The notes: a model not told the origin generated them from the letters alone. Counted from the stretch's first letter, positions 39,301-46,439 are shown. The stretch is 64,000 nt of DNA from Piliocolobus tephrosceles (GCF_002776525.5 NC_045448.1:108053544-108117543); one strand, 5' to 3'. A program made the numbers and translations.

Positions 39301-42300
39301 ATTTGTCACGTAGTTCTCGTGCCATGGTTTTCAGCTCCCTTAAGTCATTTAAAGTCTTCTCTGCACTATTTATTCTAGTTAGCCATTTGTCTAATCCTTT
39401 TTCAAGGTTTTTAGCTTCCTTGTGATGGAGTTCGAACATCCTCCTTTAGCTCGGAGAAGTTTGTTATTACCGACTTTCTGAAGTCTCCTTCTGCCAACTT
39501 GTCAAAGTCATTCTCCGTCCAGCTTTGTTCTGTTGCTGGCAAGGAGCTGGGATCCTTTGGAGGAGAAGAGGCACTCTGGTTTTTAGAATTTTCAGCTTTT
39601 CTGTTCAATTTCTCCCCATCTTTGTGGTTTTATCTACCTTTGGTCTTTGATGATGGTGATGGGGATGTCCTTTCTAGAAGTTTGTTAGTTTCCCTTCTAA
39701 CAGTCAGGGCCCTCAGCTGCAGGTCTGTTGGAGTTTGCTGGAGGTCCACTTCACACCCTAGTTGCCTGGGTATCACCAGTGGAGGCAGCAGAGCTGGAAA
39801 TATTGCTGCCTGATCCTTCCTCTTGAAGCTTTGTCTCAGAGGGGCAACCGGCTGTATGAGGTGTCAGTCGGCCCCTACTGGGAGGTGTCTCTCAGGCTAC
39901 ACGGGGTGAGGGACCCACTTGAGGAGGCAGTCTGTCCATTCTCAGAGCTCAAACACCATGCTGGGAGAACCACTGCTCTCTTCAGAGCTGTCAGACAGGG
40001 ACGTTTAAGTCTGCAGAAGTTTCTGCTGCCTTTTGTTGAGCTATGCCCCGCACACAGAAGTGGGGTCTACAGAGGCAGGTGGGCCTTGTTGAGCTGCAGT
40101 GGGCTCCACCCAGTTTGACCTTCCTGGCCGCTATGTTTACCTGCTCAAGCCTCAGCAATTGCGGATACCCCTCCCCCAGCCAGGGCTGCTGCCTCACTGC
40201 TTGATCTCGGACTGCTGTGCTAGCAGTGAGCAAGGCTCTGTGTGCGTGGGACCTGCTGAGCCAGGCACGGGATGTAATCTCTGGGTGTGCCGTCTGCTAT
40301 GACCATTGGAAAAGCGCAGTATGTAGGGGGCAGTGTCCCAATTTTCTTGGTACAGTCTGTCACAGCTTTCCTTGGCTAGGAAAGGGAAATCCCCTGACCC
40401 CTCGTGCTTCCCAGGTGAGGCGATGCCTCACCCTGCTTCATGGGCTGCACCCACCGTCCAACCGGTCTCAGTGAGATGAACCAGGTACCTCAGTTGAAAA
40501 TGCAGAAATCAGCTGTCTTTTGCGTCACTCACGCTGGGAGCAGCAGACCAGAGCTGTTCCTATTCGGCCATCTTGGAACGAAATCCTATTCAAATGACTG
40601 CTGTAATTTTAATTTAATTGAAGAAGCTACCTTTTAAAATCTTTCCTGTCTTCTAATCAAAGCTGTGTTTTTCAGGTTTTTGTATTATCTAGACCATTAC
40701 ACATTTCCTAAATACATACACATTTATAGACATTTTGTACATACATGTTCAACTAGGCATTTCCTAAACGACGTCGCCTATGTGTTACCAGTTCTGTAGG
40801 AGATAGAAAAGGTGTTACTCCAAAAAGGATGGCAGAACTGGATTAAGGAAAGGCACCAAAAGTGTTTGTGCATCTTTGTGAATGTTGCAGTCATTGATGC
40901 ACTGCCATGCAATATGAATCTCCCAAGAGAAATGGAGACTGTGGTGTTCCCAAATTTATTTCACCATGGAACACTTCTGCCTCGGCTGTAGAACACTGTT
41001 CAGTTCCACACACAGCACTGCAAAACGTGGCCATATTTATTCAGTGTTCTGCCTGGAAGGTAGTGAAATCATTACCATCAGACCGACCGCGACCACGACC
41101 ACGTGGGTGTTGGTGTGTGTGTCACGCAGTGGCAGCGTTCATGCACTGTCTGTGCTGGTCCAGGTACTGTATTACACACCTTCACGGTGCTCACCAGCAG
41201 CCCTGCCAAGTAAGTATTTTAAGGGGGCCCTTCTTGTCACGGTTATCCAGTGAGCAGTGGCAGGGTAGAGGCTGCCTCTCAGCTCCTTCCAGAATCTGCA
41301 CGATGCCCCTTTCCACGTGTACCTTTCTCTAGGTGTGTGCGCACCTGCGCTCATCCAGACATGGATGGCACCTGTTCTGTGTGTAAATAACCACCTGGAA
41401 GAACAAAGGACCCCATTGTGACCTGTCTTTAGCTATCCTCTTAAGTTCCTGCATGCTCTGGCATAATTATGGAGGCCACAGTTCATTGACCCTTTCAAGT
41501 AAAGGAATAGTTCTTGACCATAAAAAGTCAAACTAGAAAGCCAGTAACGTCCAACTTCCAGAGGAGATCTTCTGCCGTGGAGCATAAGAGGTGTGTGCTG
41601 AGTTTTATGTCTGGCAAATAAGAATGTTAGAGGCCAAACTTGGGCCCTGCAGCTCCCTCACTCCACCTGCATTTGCCAGATGCTGCTGTAGGCTCTGGGG
41701 ACACTGCGGTGAGCAAACAATATCCTGGCCCTTATGGGGGCCATCTTCCATTCAGGGGAAACATTGGATAAACAGGTTTTGTTGAATGACCTAATCAGGG
41801 TGCTGTGTTAGAGTACAAGGGAGGAAGGCAGAAGGAAGGATGCCACCTTGAATAGCATGGTCACAGAAGGCCTGTCTGAGGAGGAGCAGTTTGAATGGGA
41901 CCTTGAAGAAGAGAAGGAGCCAAGGGGGCAGAGCTGGGAGGACATTCCAGGCAGAGGGAGTCCCAAGTGCAGTCCTTAAGGTGAGGAAGCCAGCAGGAGG
42001 TGTCATGTGTCTAGATGAGGTCAGGGAGGTGGGCGGGACTCTCAGGCACAGAAGGCTCTGAATAGGCCATGCCATTCTTTATTTTAATCTCGAGAACAGT
42101 GGGAAGGAGGGATCTTTAAATGGGGAATGACGTGTTTGGTTTCTGTTTTTAAAGCTCTCTGGAGAAGGGATTATAGGCAGAAAAGGGTAGGGCAAATGGC
42201 TGGAGGGGAGACCCCCCCAAGATTTAGAGGCCAACAAGAAGGGGAGCACAGGCCAGTAGCTAGGAGGAAGGCCAGGAGAGGCTGTGTTACCAAAACAGAA

Positions 42301-45300
42301 AGAAGAGCTTCTCCAGGAGGAGGAAGTGGACCAGTCTGCTCAGGTAACGTAACTATCAAGGAGGGTGAGGTGTGTCCCTCCATCCTTAGTTAACGTGAGT
42401 CTGGAGTGTCAGGAATTTTCATGCATGTTTGTTAATCTCAATAACAATCCTGTTTCTTTGCCCTGGATACGTGTTCAAGATATTTGTAGGTGTCATCTTT
42501 TTAATCCTTGTAGTATCCTGTTGAAGTGTCATCTTGGAAGTTAAGTAAGTTGTCAAGGGTCAGCTCACTAGGAAGTGGTGATACCAGAATGTGAACCAGT
42601 TTCCTGAAGCCCAGCGTGAAGCCATGCGAACGTCAGCAGGGCAACTCCTCCCGCCACAGGCGAGCGGGCTGTCTTTCACCCGGTTCTCCCTTTCTAGGTT
42701 ACGGCCTCCGCTGCCACAGAGCCATCATCACCATCTGCCGGCTCATTGGCATCAAAGACATGTACGCCAAGGTCTCTGGGTCTGTTAATATGCTCAACCT
42801 CACCCGGGGCCTCTTCCATGGGCTCTCCAGACAGGTAACCCTGCCCCGGGGTCTGAAACAGAAGTTCTAGTTTGTATTTCAGTTGTGTGTGTTGGGGCTG
42901 CGATGCCCTGGGGCCTCCTGGAGATGCTTTCCTGGGACCACCTGAGGAGTTGGGCATTCTTTGCTGTCTGTGACTGTGTCAGTTTAGTTAAATCCACTGA
43001 TGAGTTCATGAAAATTACCTTATAAAAAGTATTTCATGGGTTTTTCTAAGTCGCATTTTTTAAAGCCAGTAATTACAGTCTACATGTTATTAGGAAAATA
43101 ACACATGCTTGTTCTAAAGCTCCAACAGTATGGAAAAGTAAAATCAAAAGAGAAAGTCTATTTCCTAATTTAGTCCTTTCAGTTGGAGCTAGGGTGAAGC
43201 ACCCAGGGTACCTCTTCCTCCATCCCTTTATTTTGAACCTATGTGTGTCTCTGCATGTGAGATAGGTCTCCTGGATACAGCAAACTGATGGGTCTTGACT
43301 CTTTATCCAATTTGCTAGGCTGTGTCTTTTAATTGGGGCATTTAGCCCATTTACATTTAAGGTTAATATTGTTATATATGAATTTGATCCTGTCATTATG
43401 ATGTTAACTGGTTATTTTGCCAGTTAGTTGATGCAGTTTCTTCCTAACAAGAAACTGCTTTCGTTTATTGAGCACATGTTATATGCTTTCGTTTCGTTTA
43501 TTGAGCACATGTTATATGCCAATGTGATAGAACCTTTACATACATATCTCAGTTCAAGACTACACCTGTTACCTGTGTAGGTGGTTCGGACTGATGCCTG
43601 GGTTGGTGCGAACTCTGAACATTAACATGCCAGGTTACTTTTCCTCATAGGTGGGAGCCCTGGGCCCGGCTCCCAGTCACCCACCATGGAGGGCAGGGCT
43701 GTGGCTGCACCGGCCCCCCGTTCTTGGGCAGCCGCCGTACCTGCCCAGCAGGGCTGGCCTGTCTCCTGAAAGGATGGGTAGACCTCAGCACGGTGGATGA
43801 GCAGAAAAGACAACCAGGTTCAGTGGGCTCCATTTGCTGACGCTGTTAGCTGAGGACTCTGGCAGACTTCCTGGCACTTCAGGAGTATAGTAGTGGGTTT
43901 TAGTTAGAGTGATCCATGGAGAAATTTTACATGTCTCTGTTTAAAATAGGAAAATTAAAAGAAAAAGAAGGGTTTGGGTAAAAGCTTTCTGTTTTCTGAA
44001 CAGCTTTTGTGTGTGGGTACTGTCTAAACAGCCTTCAGAGCACTTCCAAGTGGAAACGTTAGAGGTTTAATTAAGGTGTTGGTTTTATTTATGATCCAGT
44101 AGACTTGTTCTGTTTTTGGGTTTTTTTTTGTTTGTTTTTGTTTTTTGAGACGGAGTCTCGCTCTGTCACCACGGTTTGGAGTGCAGTGGCTCCATCTCAG
44201 CTCACTGCAATGTCCGCCTCCTGGGTTCAAGCGATTCTCCTGCCTCACCCTCCTGAGTAGCTGGGACTACAGGCACGTGCCACCATGCCCGGCTAATTTT
44301 TATATTTTTAATAGAGACGGGGTTTCAACATGTTGGTCAGGCTGGTCTTGAACTCCTGACCTCATGATCCACCTACCTTGGCCTCCTAAAGTGCTGGGGT
44401 TACAGGCATGAGCCACTGTGCCTGGCCTAGGCTTGTTCTTTTATGTGTTATTTTTGTTTTCTGTTAGTCTTTTAAACCTTCTGATGTAGTTACCATATAT
44501 CATCTCTCCTAAAATGCCATCAGCTATAAAAGGTTGCGTTATTTAATATGTCACTCAAAAAGGAAAAGGTGCCACCAATTTAGCTGATGTGCCTTTGATT
44601 GAAAGATACACCAATATAAGTTATTTTATTTTGTTTGTGGAATGGCTCATCTCTTTTCTAATTTCAAACATACATAGAATAGTGCAAGGCAGCCATAAGG
44701 CCTGGGATCATGGGATTGACATAGCAGGTATGTCATTGTACCCTGAATAACGTCTCCTGAACTGATCTGCCTGCTTCCAGATCTCTGTGGCTTCCCTCTG
44801 CAATGAATCCCCATGGCCGTCACCCAGCTCATGACCAGTCTTGCTGCTTAGTACCACCCCCAGTTATTTTGAACCAAATCTCAGACATTTTATTTCACCC
44901 CTAAATATTTCAGCGTGTATCTTTGAAAAGATAAGGATTTTTAAAAATACCCTGTAATACTATTACCATACCTAAAAAATTAACAGTAACTTGTATCATC
45001 AAATATCCAATCAGTGTTCATACAAATGAACAAATTCCATTTGTTAGATTAAAAAAAAATTTTTTTTACACAATATGTTCAAATCAGCTTGCAGAACAGG
45101 TTAATGTATGTTTTTGCTATGCCTTTTAAATAGGTTCCCCTCGTCTACTGCCCCCCCCCGCCCTGCCCCCTTTTTTTGTTGAGGAAACGATTTTTTGTTG
45201 AGGAAACCAGGTTGTTTGTTTTGTGGTGCTTCCTGGCCTGTTGCTGACTGAAATACCTGTAGGGTCCTTCATGTCTTATCTCCCCTATATTTACTGTAAA

Positions 45301-45849
45301 TTGGTAGTTAGATCTAGGGTGTTGGTGAGATTCACGTGCAGTGTTTGGCACAGCATGGTGCATAATCAGGAGGGTTTAGAAGGCAAGAGACCAGAGGCCA
45401 AGGCCCTTCCTCTGTCCCAGTTTGGGGTGGGCAGATGCGGCAGGTGAGGCTGAAATGGCTCCACCCGTGACAGGTTATTAGAGTTTAGCCACAAAACACA
45501 TTAACCCAAATCCACTGAAATGGCCTTTGAATTCCCCCAGGCTGTACTCCTCTGGCCTGTGGAAGTTCCTGCTCTTGATGTTGCAAATGTGCTTCAGACC
45601 TAATCTGTTCCGAATCTGGTCTAGGAAACCCATCAGCAGCTGGCTGATAAGAAGGGTCTCCATGTTGTGGAAATGCGGGAGGAATGTGGCCCTCTGCCCA
45701 TTGTGGTGGCCTCCCCCCGGGGGGCCCTGAGGAAGGATCCAGAGCCAGAAGAGGAGGTTCCAGACATCAAACTGGACTGGGAAGACGTGAAGGCTGCGCA
45801 GGGAATGAAGCGCTCTGTGTGGGCTAATTTAAAGAGAGCCGCCACGTAA
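9867..45849 (+). CDS. MRPS5: MRPS5, mitochondrial small ribosomal subunit protein uS5m (12 coding exons)
   Basis: The protein is a structural component of the small subunit of the mitochondrial ribosome, acting in the matrix in translation of mtDNA-encoded mRNAs. Joining 9867-9924, 13583-13663, 17021-17158, 22792-22917, 24734-24967, 26679-26713, 28723-28813, 31709-31755, 32542-32599, 32895-32957, 42698-42834 and 45625-45849 gives 1293 bases: 430 residues plus TAA, the human length. Every intron starts GT and ends AG, and phases agree throughout. The N-terminus is Arg-rich and poor in acidic residues, as expected of a mitochondrial presequence. A Lys/Arg-rich linker lies around residues 108-123. 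The S5 N-terminal RNA-binding domain spans roughly residues 213-285 (core VRVLVAVGNGKGAAGFALGK) and the S5 C-terminal domain roughly 295-365. Val336 is at the site where a ribosomal-ambiguity-type V336Y change has been studied in mammalian MRPS5. The start ATG has A at -3 and G at +4. Identification rests on recognising the protein; no search was run. Confidence 0.97.
10486..10793 (-). mobile_element. Alu (-) with (TTTTG)n tail in MRPS5 intron 1
   Basis: Tail of ttttg units, then gagacagtcttactctgtcg through gccaccgcgccaggcc. Confidence 0.93.
10850..11008 (-). mobile_element. MIR element (-)
   Basis: Contains the MIR core in reverse orientation: catgaggtatgtactgctat and cccattttacagatgaggg. 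Confidence 0.75.
11428..11706 (-). mobile_element. AluJ-like (-)
   Basis: From the ctgtcgccctggctggagtg region to gtgagccaccatgctg; diverged. Confidence 0.88.
11898..12198 (-). mobile_element. AluJ-like (-)
   Basis: Poly-T, gagacaggttcttgcccc, through acctccatacctggccag; an A-rich middle tract is expanded at 12059-12075. Confidence 0.88.
12285..12330. repeat. (TG)n(TA)n dinucleotide repeat and poly-T
   Basis: tgtgtgtgtg followed by tatatatatatata and a T-run inside the L1 fragment. Confidence 0.92.
12831..13582. other. End of MRPS5 intron 1: possible ancient repeat at 12840-13440
   Basis: Purine-rich sequence with phrases such as ggccatgctgaggagttttg that recall an ancient interspersed repeat, but the family is not settled. 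The last 30 bases hold the polypyrimidine tract of exon 2. No gene is seen. Confidence 0.45.
13583..13663 (+). CDS. MRPS5: MRPS5 coding exon 2
   Basis: Residues 20-46, reading GRLLGRQRSLSTSPAASIS and on to LSN. The acceptor follows a strong polypyrimidine tract (ttttttccccaattgcag) and the donor is atg|gtgaga. It is Arg/Ser-rich without acidic residues, fitting a presequence continuation. Confidence 0.95.
13943..14020. repeat. Imperfect hairpin, 25-base arms
   Basis: gcagggacaatgaagagttg at 13943 and its near-complement ending ttcattgtccctgc at 14020. The arms match at 23 of 25 positions with a 28-base spacer. Located in MRPS5 intron 2. Confidence 0.85.
14358..14757 (-). mobile_element. Alu (-) with an internal 144-base tandem duplication
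   Basis: One Alu whose 5'-half region occurs twice in a row: 14485-14628 and 14629-14756 (both start tacaggcatgtgcca). The second copy ends early in cctcccagagg. It lacks the standard Alu 5' terminus. Confidence 0.85.
15207..15258. repeat. Perfect AT-rich hairpin, 20-base arms
   Basis: aaatatcttatttaatatta at 15207-15226 is exactly complementary to 15239-15258, with a 12-base spacer. Confidence 0.95.
15278..15547 (+). mobile_element. Alu (+) lacking about 20 bases near its start
   Basis: ggccgggatcccagcacttt joins the first bases directly to 'atcccagcac', skipping the usual 'cgcggtggctcacgcctgta'. The rest is complete. Confidence 0.9.
15722..15852 (+). mobile_element. MIR element (+)
   Basis: Contains cttgtgacttttggcaagtc and gcctaagtttattttgtaaa, matching the MIR core order. 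Confidence 0.65.
15853..15970. repeat. Cluster of nested AT-rich inverted repeats
   Basis: The longest pair is 15893-15914 with 15947-15968 (22 bases, perfect; aggaataatctccttttaat...). Inside and beside it are atcatttaaat/atttaaatgat and the self-complementary atctaatttaattagat. Confidence 0.92.
15971..17020. other. MRPS5 intron 2, unassigned part
   Basis: No repeat family or gene recognised apart from a T-run at 16189-16206. It ends in the acceptor of exon 3. Confidence 0.5.
17021..17158 (+). CDS. MRPS5: MRPS5 coding exon 3
   Basis: Residues 47-92, containing SSLGTRDTHRYASLSHALQ and ending with QQYRPYSFFTK. The acceptor is ctgcccacag and the donor is aaat|gtatgt. The segment lies before the conserved S5 fold and corresponds to the mitochondria-specific N-terminal extension. 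Confidence 0.93.
17572..17865 (+). mobile_element. AluY (+), young, with clean target-site duplication
   Basis: Near-consensus AluY starting ggccgggcgcggtggctc. Flanked by aagagtctaatctg on both sides (17558 and 17866). Confidence 0.96.
17958..18279 (+). mobile_element. AluY (+) with target-site duplication and small internal repeat
   Basis: Flanked by aagaaattaggatt (17944 and 18280). A short segment (tagtcccaggtagtccccgc) is partly doubled inside the second monomer. Confidence 0.95.
18389..18681 (-). mobile_element. AluS-like (-)
   Basis: ggagacggagtcttgctctg through gtgagctactgcgcctggcc. Confidence 0.92.
18682..19019. other. MRPS5 intron 3 spacer
   Basis: Single-copy-looking sequence between two Alus; nothing recognised. 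Confidence 0.5.
19020..19349 (-). mobile_element. Alu (-) with (TTTA)n tail
   Basis: The tail is tttatttatttattt. Target-site duplication ggaatttttattt lies on both sides. Confidence 0.93.
19506..19802 (-). mobile_element. AluY-like (-)
   Basis: Target-site duplication gactcggtactttt / gactcagtactttt flanks a full element. Confidence 0.94.
20161..20452 (+). mobile_element. AluS-like (+)
   Basis: ggccgggtgcagtgactcac to an A-tail. aaaacatga occurs on both sides. Confidence 0.93.
20453..21067. other. MRPS5 intron 3 spacer, AT-rich
   Basis: Single-copy-looking AT-rich sequence; possibly an old L1 3' end, not resolved. No gene is seen. Confidence 0.4.
21080..21377 (-). mobile_element. AluY (-), Old World monkey type
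   Basis: Target-site duplication tcttttcatctt on both sides. Contains ggccggatctcagctcactg and ggcttgagccaccgcgcccg, characteristic of the young AluY copies in this window. Confidence 0.95.
21390..22020. other. MRPS5 intron 3 spacer
   Basis: No family recognised. An 83-codon open frame at 21419-21670 has no recognisable homology. Confidence 0.45.
22021..22305 (-). mobile_element. AluJ-like (-) with internal deletion
   Basis: gaaggcagggtcccactctg through gagccattgtacttggcc; diverged and missing bases in the second monomer. Confidence 0.85.
22792..22917 (+). CDS. MRPS5: MRPS5 coding exon 4
   Basis: Residues 93-134, starting LTADELWKGALAETGAGS and followed by a very basic stretch, RGKRTKKKRRKD, then LNRGQIIGE. 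The basic run probably contacts rRNA, by inference from composition only. Acceptor cgttacag, donor gaag|gtaaac. Confidence 0.95.
22918..23640. other. MRPS5 intron 4, unassigned part
   Basis: Single-copy-looking. Overlapping short frames at 23033-23384 have no recognisable family. Confidence 0.45.
23641..24720 (-). mobile_element. Old L1-like fragment (-), split by an AluY
   Basis: 23641-23937 and 24235-24720 resemble the 3' region of an old L1 on the minus strand (for example the segment around 24280-24600 describing the typical 'ttgcaaataatgtttcagtg' stretch). Weak and frame-broken. Confidence 0.6.
23938..24234 (+). mobile_element. AluY (+)
   Basis: Target-site duplication aaaataaataggtat on both sides. 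The tail ends in (aaat) units. Confidence 0.95.
24734..24967 (+). CDS. MRPS5: MRPS5 coding exon 5
   Basis: The longest coding exon, residues 135-212. It includes HYGFLWPGLNVPLMKNGAVQ, a charged stretch rich in Glu, Lys and Gln that is likely helical, and the Gly/Pro-rich GWSGNSWGGVSLGPPDPGP. Acceptor accttcag, donor ggag|gtagca. Confidence 0.95.
24968..26678. other. MRPS5 intron 5
   Basis: Free of recognisable Alus or L1s over 1.7 kb, which is unusual in this window. There is no open frame with gene-like features. It ends with a tctccctacag acceptor. Confidence 0.5.
26679..26713 (+). CDS. MRPS5: MRPS5 coding exon 6 (35 bases)
   Basis: A micro-exon encoding ETYEDFDTRILE (residues 213-224) at the start of the S5 RNA-binding domain. 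Acceptor ctccctacag, donor gag|gtaggc. It is too short to appear as an open frame alone and is supported by exact phase agreement with its neighbours. Confidence 0.93.
26714..27570. other. MRPS5 intron 6, first part
   Basis: Single-copy-looking; no family recognised. Confidence 0.5.
27588..28181 (-). mobile_element. Alu (-) split by a younger AluY
   Basis: The outer copy is 27588-27747 plus 28047-28181. The outer target-site duplication gttcctggcctttt is seen before and after. Confidence 0.92.
27748..28046 (-). mobile_element. AluY (-) nested in an older Alu
   Basis: Complete AluY with the ggcttgagccactgcgcccg signature, inserted after 'ggctaattttttt' of the outer copy. Confidence 0.93.
28182..28722. 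other. MRPS5 intron 6, end
   Basis: Single-copy-looking sequence up to the exon 7 acceptor; nothing recognised. Confidence 0.5.
28723..28813 (+). CDS. MRPS5: MRPS5 coding exon 7
   Basis: Residues 225-254, VRNVFNMTAKEGRKKSVRVL and on to VAVGNGKGAA. The VGNGKGAAG signature is the hallmark loop of the S5 N-terminal RNA-binding fold. Acceptor ttgccttctag, donor gcag|gtgaat. Confidence 0.96.
28814..29279. other. MRPS5 intron 7, first part
   Basis: Single-copy-looking, with a 23-base T-run at about 29246-29268 that could be the tail of a minus-strand retroelement. Confidence 0.5.
29280..30430 (-). mobile_element. Old L1 ORF2 3'-region fragment (-)
   Basis: The minus strand resembles the ORF2 carboxy end and flanking region of an old L1, with heavy decay and no open frame longer than about 80 codons. 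Confidence 0.65.
30764..31050 (-). mobile_element. AluJ-like (-)
   Basis: Flanked by ccctttctgat on both sides; gagacagggtcttgctgtgt through gaaccaccgcacccgg. Confidence 0.9.
31262..31564 (-). mobile_element. AluJ-like (-)
   Basis: gagacagggtattgctctat through gagtcatcacaccagcc; short deletions near its start. Confidence 0.88.
31709..31755 (+). CDS. MRPS5: MRPS5 coding exon 8 (47 bases)
   Basis: Residues 255-270, GFALGKATDRTDAFRK, completing the S5 signature helix. Acceptor tttgtttaaag, donor aaa|gtatgt. In-frame on both sides. Confidence 0.95.
32036..32333 (-). mobile_element. AluS-like (-)
   Basis: Flanked by aggaattgttaattttt / aggaattattgttaatttt; full dimeric element. Confidence 0.93.
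32542..32599 (+). CDS. MRPS5: MRPS5 coding exon 9
   Basis: Residues 271-289, AKNKAVHYLHYIERYEDHT. Acceptor ccttctttcag, donor acaa|gtgagt, a consensus splice donor. Confidence 0.95.
32895..32957 (+). CDS. MRPS5: MRPS5 coding exon 10
   Basis: Residues 290-310, IFHDISLRFRRTHIKMKKQP and K, linking the two S5 domains. Acceptor taccctccag, donor aaag|gtaact. The following intron (9.7 kb) contains the antisense L1. Confidence 0.95.
33000..33810. other. MRPS5 intron 10, first part
   Basis: Single-copy-looking. Contains a (gcag) x4 run at about 33417-33432 and a small hairpin ttttactgatt...aatcagtaaaa near 33510-33537. Confidence 0.5.
33811..34135 (+). mobile_element. Ancient hAT-type DNA transposon remnant
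   Basis: Contains gatctgtgctgtcccatac at the left and gttgggcagcgtgg at the right, an inverted-terminal-like pair, with ctggctattgagcacttaac inside. The family name is not certain. Confidence 0.6.
34453..38542 (-). pseudogene. L1 ORF2 (endonuclease-reverse transcriptase), disrupted
   Basis: Starts with ATG at 38542 (MTGSNSYITILTLNVNGLNA) and would end at the TGA at 34455-34453. It is broken by a 23-base A-tract (38316-38338 on the + strand as T) that shifts the frame after about 70 codons. There are several further frameshifts and stops (for example near 37467, 36735, 36313 and 35118) and the AluY insertion at 34621. Fragments of the endonuclease, RT and Cys-rich regions are still readable. 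It cannot make an active protein. Confidence 0.93.
34621..34922 (-). mobile_element. AluY (-) inserted in the L1 3' part of ORF2
   Basis: Target-site duplication gtaccacattttctt / gtgccacattttctt. Carries the ggcttgagccaccgcgcccg signature. Confidence 0.95.
38606..39635 (-). pseudogene. L1 ORF1 (RNA-binding chaperone), disrupted
   Basis: The carboxy two-thirds is open from 39172 to 38606 (WVYVKRPNLHLIGVPESDRE onward). The coiled-coil part is in separate frames at 39439-39221 and 39608-39411, so at least two frameshifts interrupt it. Confidence 0.92.
40582..41780. other. MRPS5 intron 10, after the L1
   Basis: Single-copy-looking, with a possible weak MIR around 41160-41260. No gene is recognised. 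Confidence 0.45.
41785..42180. repeat. Possible ancient interspersed repeat
   Basis: Purine-rich stretch with phrases such as ggaggacattccaggcagag that recur genome-wide in mammals. The family is not resolved from memory. Confidence 0.45.
42480..42620 (-). mobile_element. Weak MIR-like stretch (-)
   Basis: ttaagtaagttgtcaagggt and agtggtgataccagaatgtg resemble a reversed MIR; low similarity. Confidence 0.4.
42698..42834 (+). CDS. MRPS5: MRPS5 coding exon 11
   Basis: Residues 311-356, GYGLRCHRAIITICRLIGIK then DMYAKVSGSVNMLNLTRGL and FHGLSRQ. This is the S5 C-terminal domain core. Val336 sits in YAKVSGS. Acceptor cctttctag, donor acag|gtaacc. Confidence 0.96.
43213..43563 (+). repeat. Composite local copy insertion in MRPS5 intron 11
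   Basis: 43213-43449 repeats 38359-38595 (inside the intron 10 L1) over 237 bases with one difference. 43457-43486 and 43485-43563 then repeat the sequence starting at 45978, just after the MRPS5 polyadenylation signal, twice in a row; the second copy reaches the equivalent of 46051. All pieces are in the same orientation as their sources. There is no A-tail and no clear target duplication. Confidence 0.9.
44117..44428 (-). mobile_element. AluS-like (-)
   Basis: Target-site duplication tagacttgttct / taggcttgttct flanks a full element with a (tttg) tail. Confidence 0.93.
44430..45120. other. MRPS5 intron 11 spacer
   Basis: AT-rich, possibly a decayed L1 3' end on the minus strand (44640-45060). 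No gene. Confidence 0.4.
45172..45209. repeat. 19-base tandem duplication
   Basis: ttttttgttgaggaaacga followed directly by ttttttgttgaggaaacca, next to a C-run at 45151-45159. Confidence 0.93.
45625..45849 (+). CDS. MRPS5: MRPS5 terminal coding exon 12
   Basis: Residues 357-430 and TAA. It starts ETHQQLADKKGLHVVEMREE, passes an acidic PEPEEEVPD linker, and ends MKRSVWANLKRAAT. The acceptor is ctggtctag. The 3' UTR follows with AATAAA at 45964. Confidence 0.96.
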   Translation, partial: ETHQQLADKKGLHVVEMREECGPLPIVVASPRGALRKDPEPEEEVPDIKLDWEDVKAAQGMKRSVWANLKRAAT

Positions 45850-45963
45850 GCTCTCCGGCCTTGTACCTAGGAGAGACCAGGACAGACTCAGCCCCTCACA
45901 GCTTGGGGCATGGCCTTGGTTTTTGTTTGTTTTGCGGAAAGTTTAATCTGTAAACTCTTCAGA

Positions 45964-45969
45964 AATAAA
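45964..45969 (+). terminator. MRPS5 polyadenylation signal AATAAA
   Basis: A canonical AATAAA lies 115 bases after the stop codon, so the predicted 3' UTR is short (about 130-145 bases) and ends near 45980-45995. The predicted cleavage point falls at the start of a MIR-like stretch. Confidence 0.8.
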
Positions 45970-45978
45970 TAATTACAG

Positions 45979-46060
45979 CTTTCGTTTATTGAGCACATGT
46001 TATATGCCAATGTGATAGAACCTTTACATACATATCTCAGTTCAAGACTACTTTAAATAT
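45979..46060 (-). mobile_element. MIR-like stretch (-) after the MRPS5 3' end
   Basis: tttattgagcacatgttata and cctttacatacatatctcag fit a reversed MIR 3' half. This is the apparent source of the copies at 43457-43563. Confidence 0.6.
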
Positions 46061-46439
46061 TCATCCAGAGTAACAAAAGTAAATGAATTAGGGAGACGGG
46101 GCTAATAATTTGACCCGATCGGTAATAATGTACACAGTGGTAATCGCTATAGCAATTATAGCTGATATATATGAACTCATTCATCCAAAGTGAACGTGAT
46201 TAACTTCATTTGACAGAGCAGTTAAGTAACTTGACTACCTTGAGGAACTGCCAAACTTTTCCACAGTGGAAATGGCAGTTGTTGGCTGCACTGGGAATGT
46301 TAAGTGGCGATTAATTGTACACCATTGTATTTCCCTGAGGGCTGATGATGTTGAGCGTCTTTTCATGTGCTGATTGGCCATTTGTATATGTTTTTTGGAG
46401 AAATGTCTATTCAGGGCCTTCACCCATTTAAAAAGTTAT

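Larger units (their letters stand above)
34242..40576 (-). mobile_element. Nearly full-length L1PA-type element (-), antisense in MRPS5 intron 10
   Basis: From a poly-T (poly-A tail) at 34242 to the L1 5' UTR start near 40576 (reverse complement of 'ccaagatggccgaatagg'), about 6.03 kb once the AluY at 34621 is removed. Contains 3' UTR, ORF2, ORF1 and a GC-rich 5' UTR (39640-40576). Both ORFs are broken. About ten bases of the extreme 5' end appear missing. No clear target-site duplication was found. Confidence 0.95.

Noticed and set aside
43073..43396. Second L1 ORF2 start (107 codons, -)
   Set aside because: It lies in the copied piece of the composite insertion and is not a separate L1 element; no L1 continues on either side.
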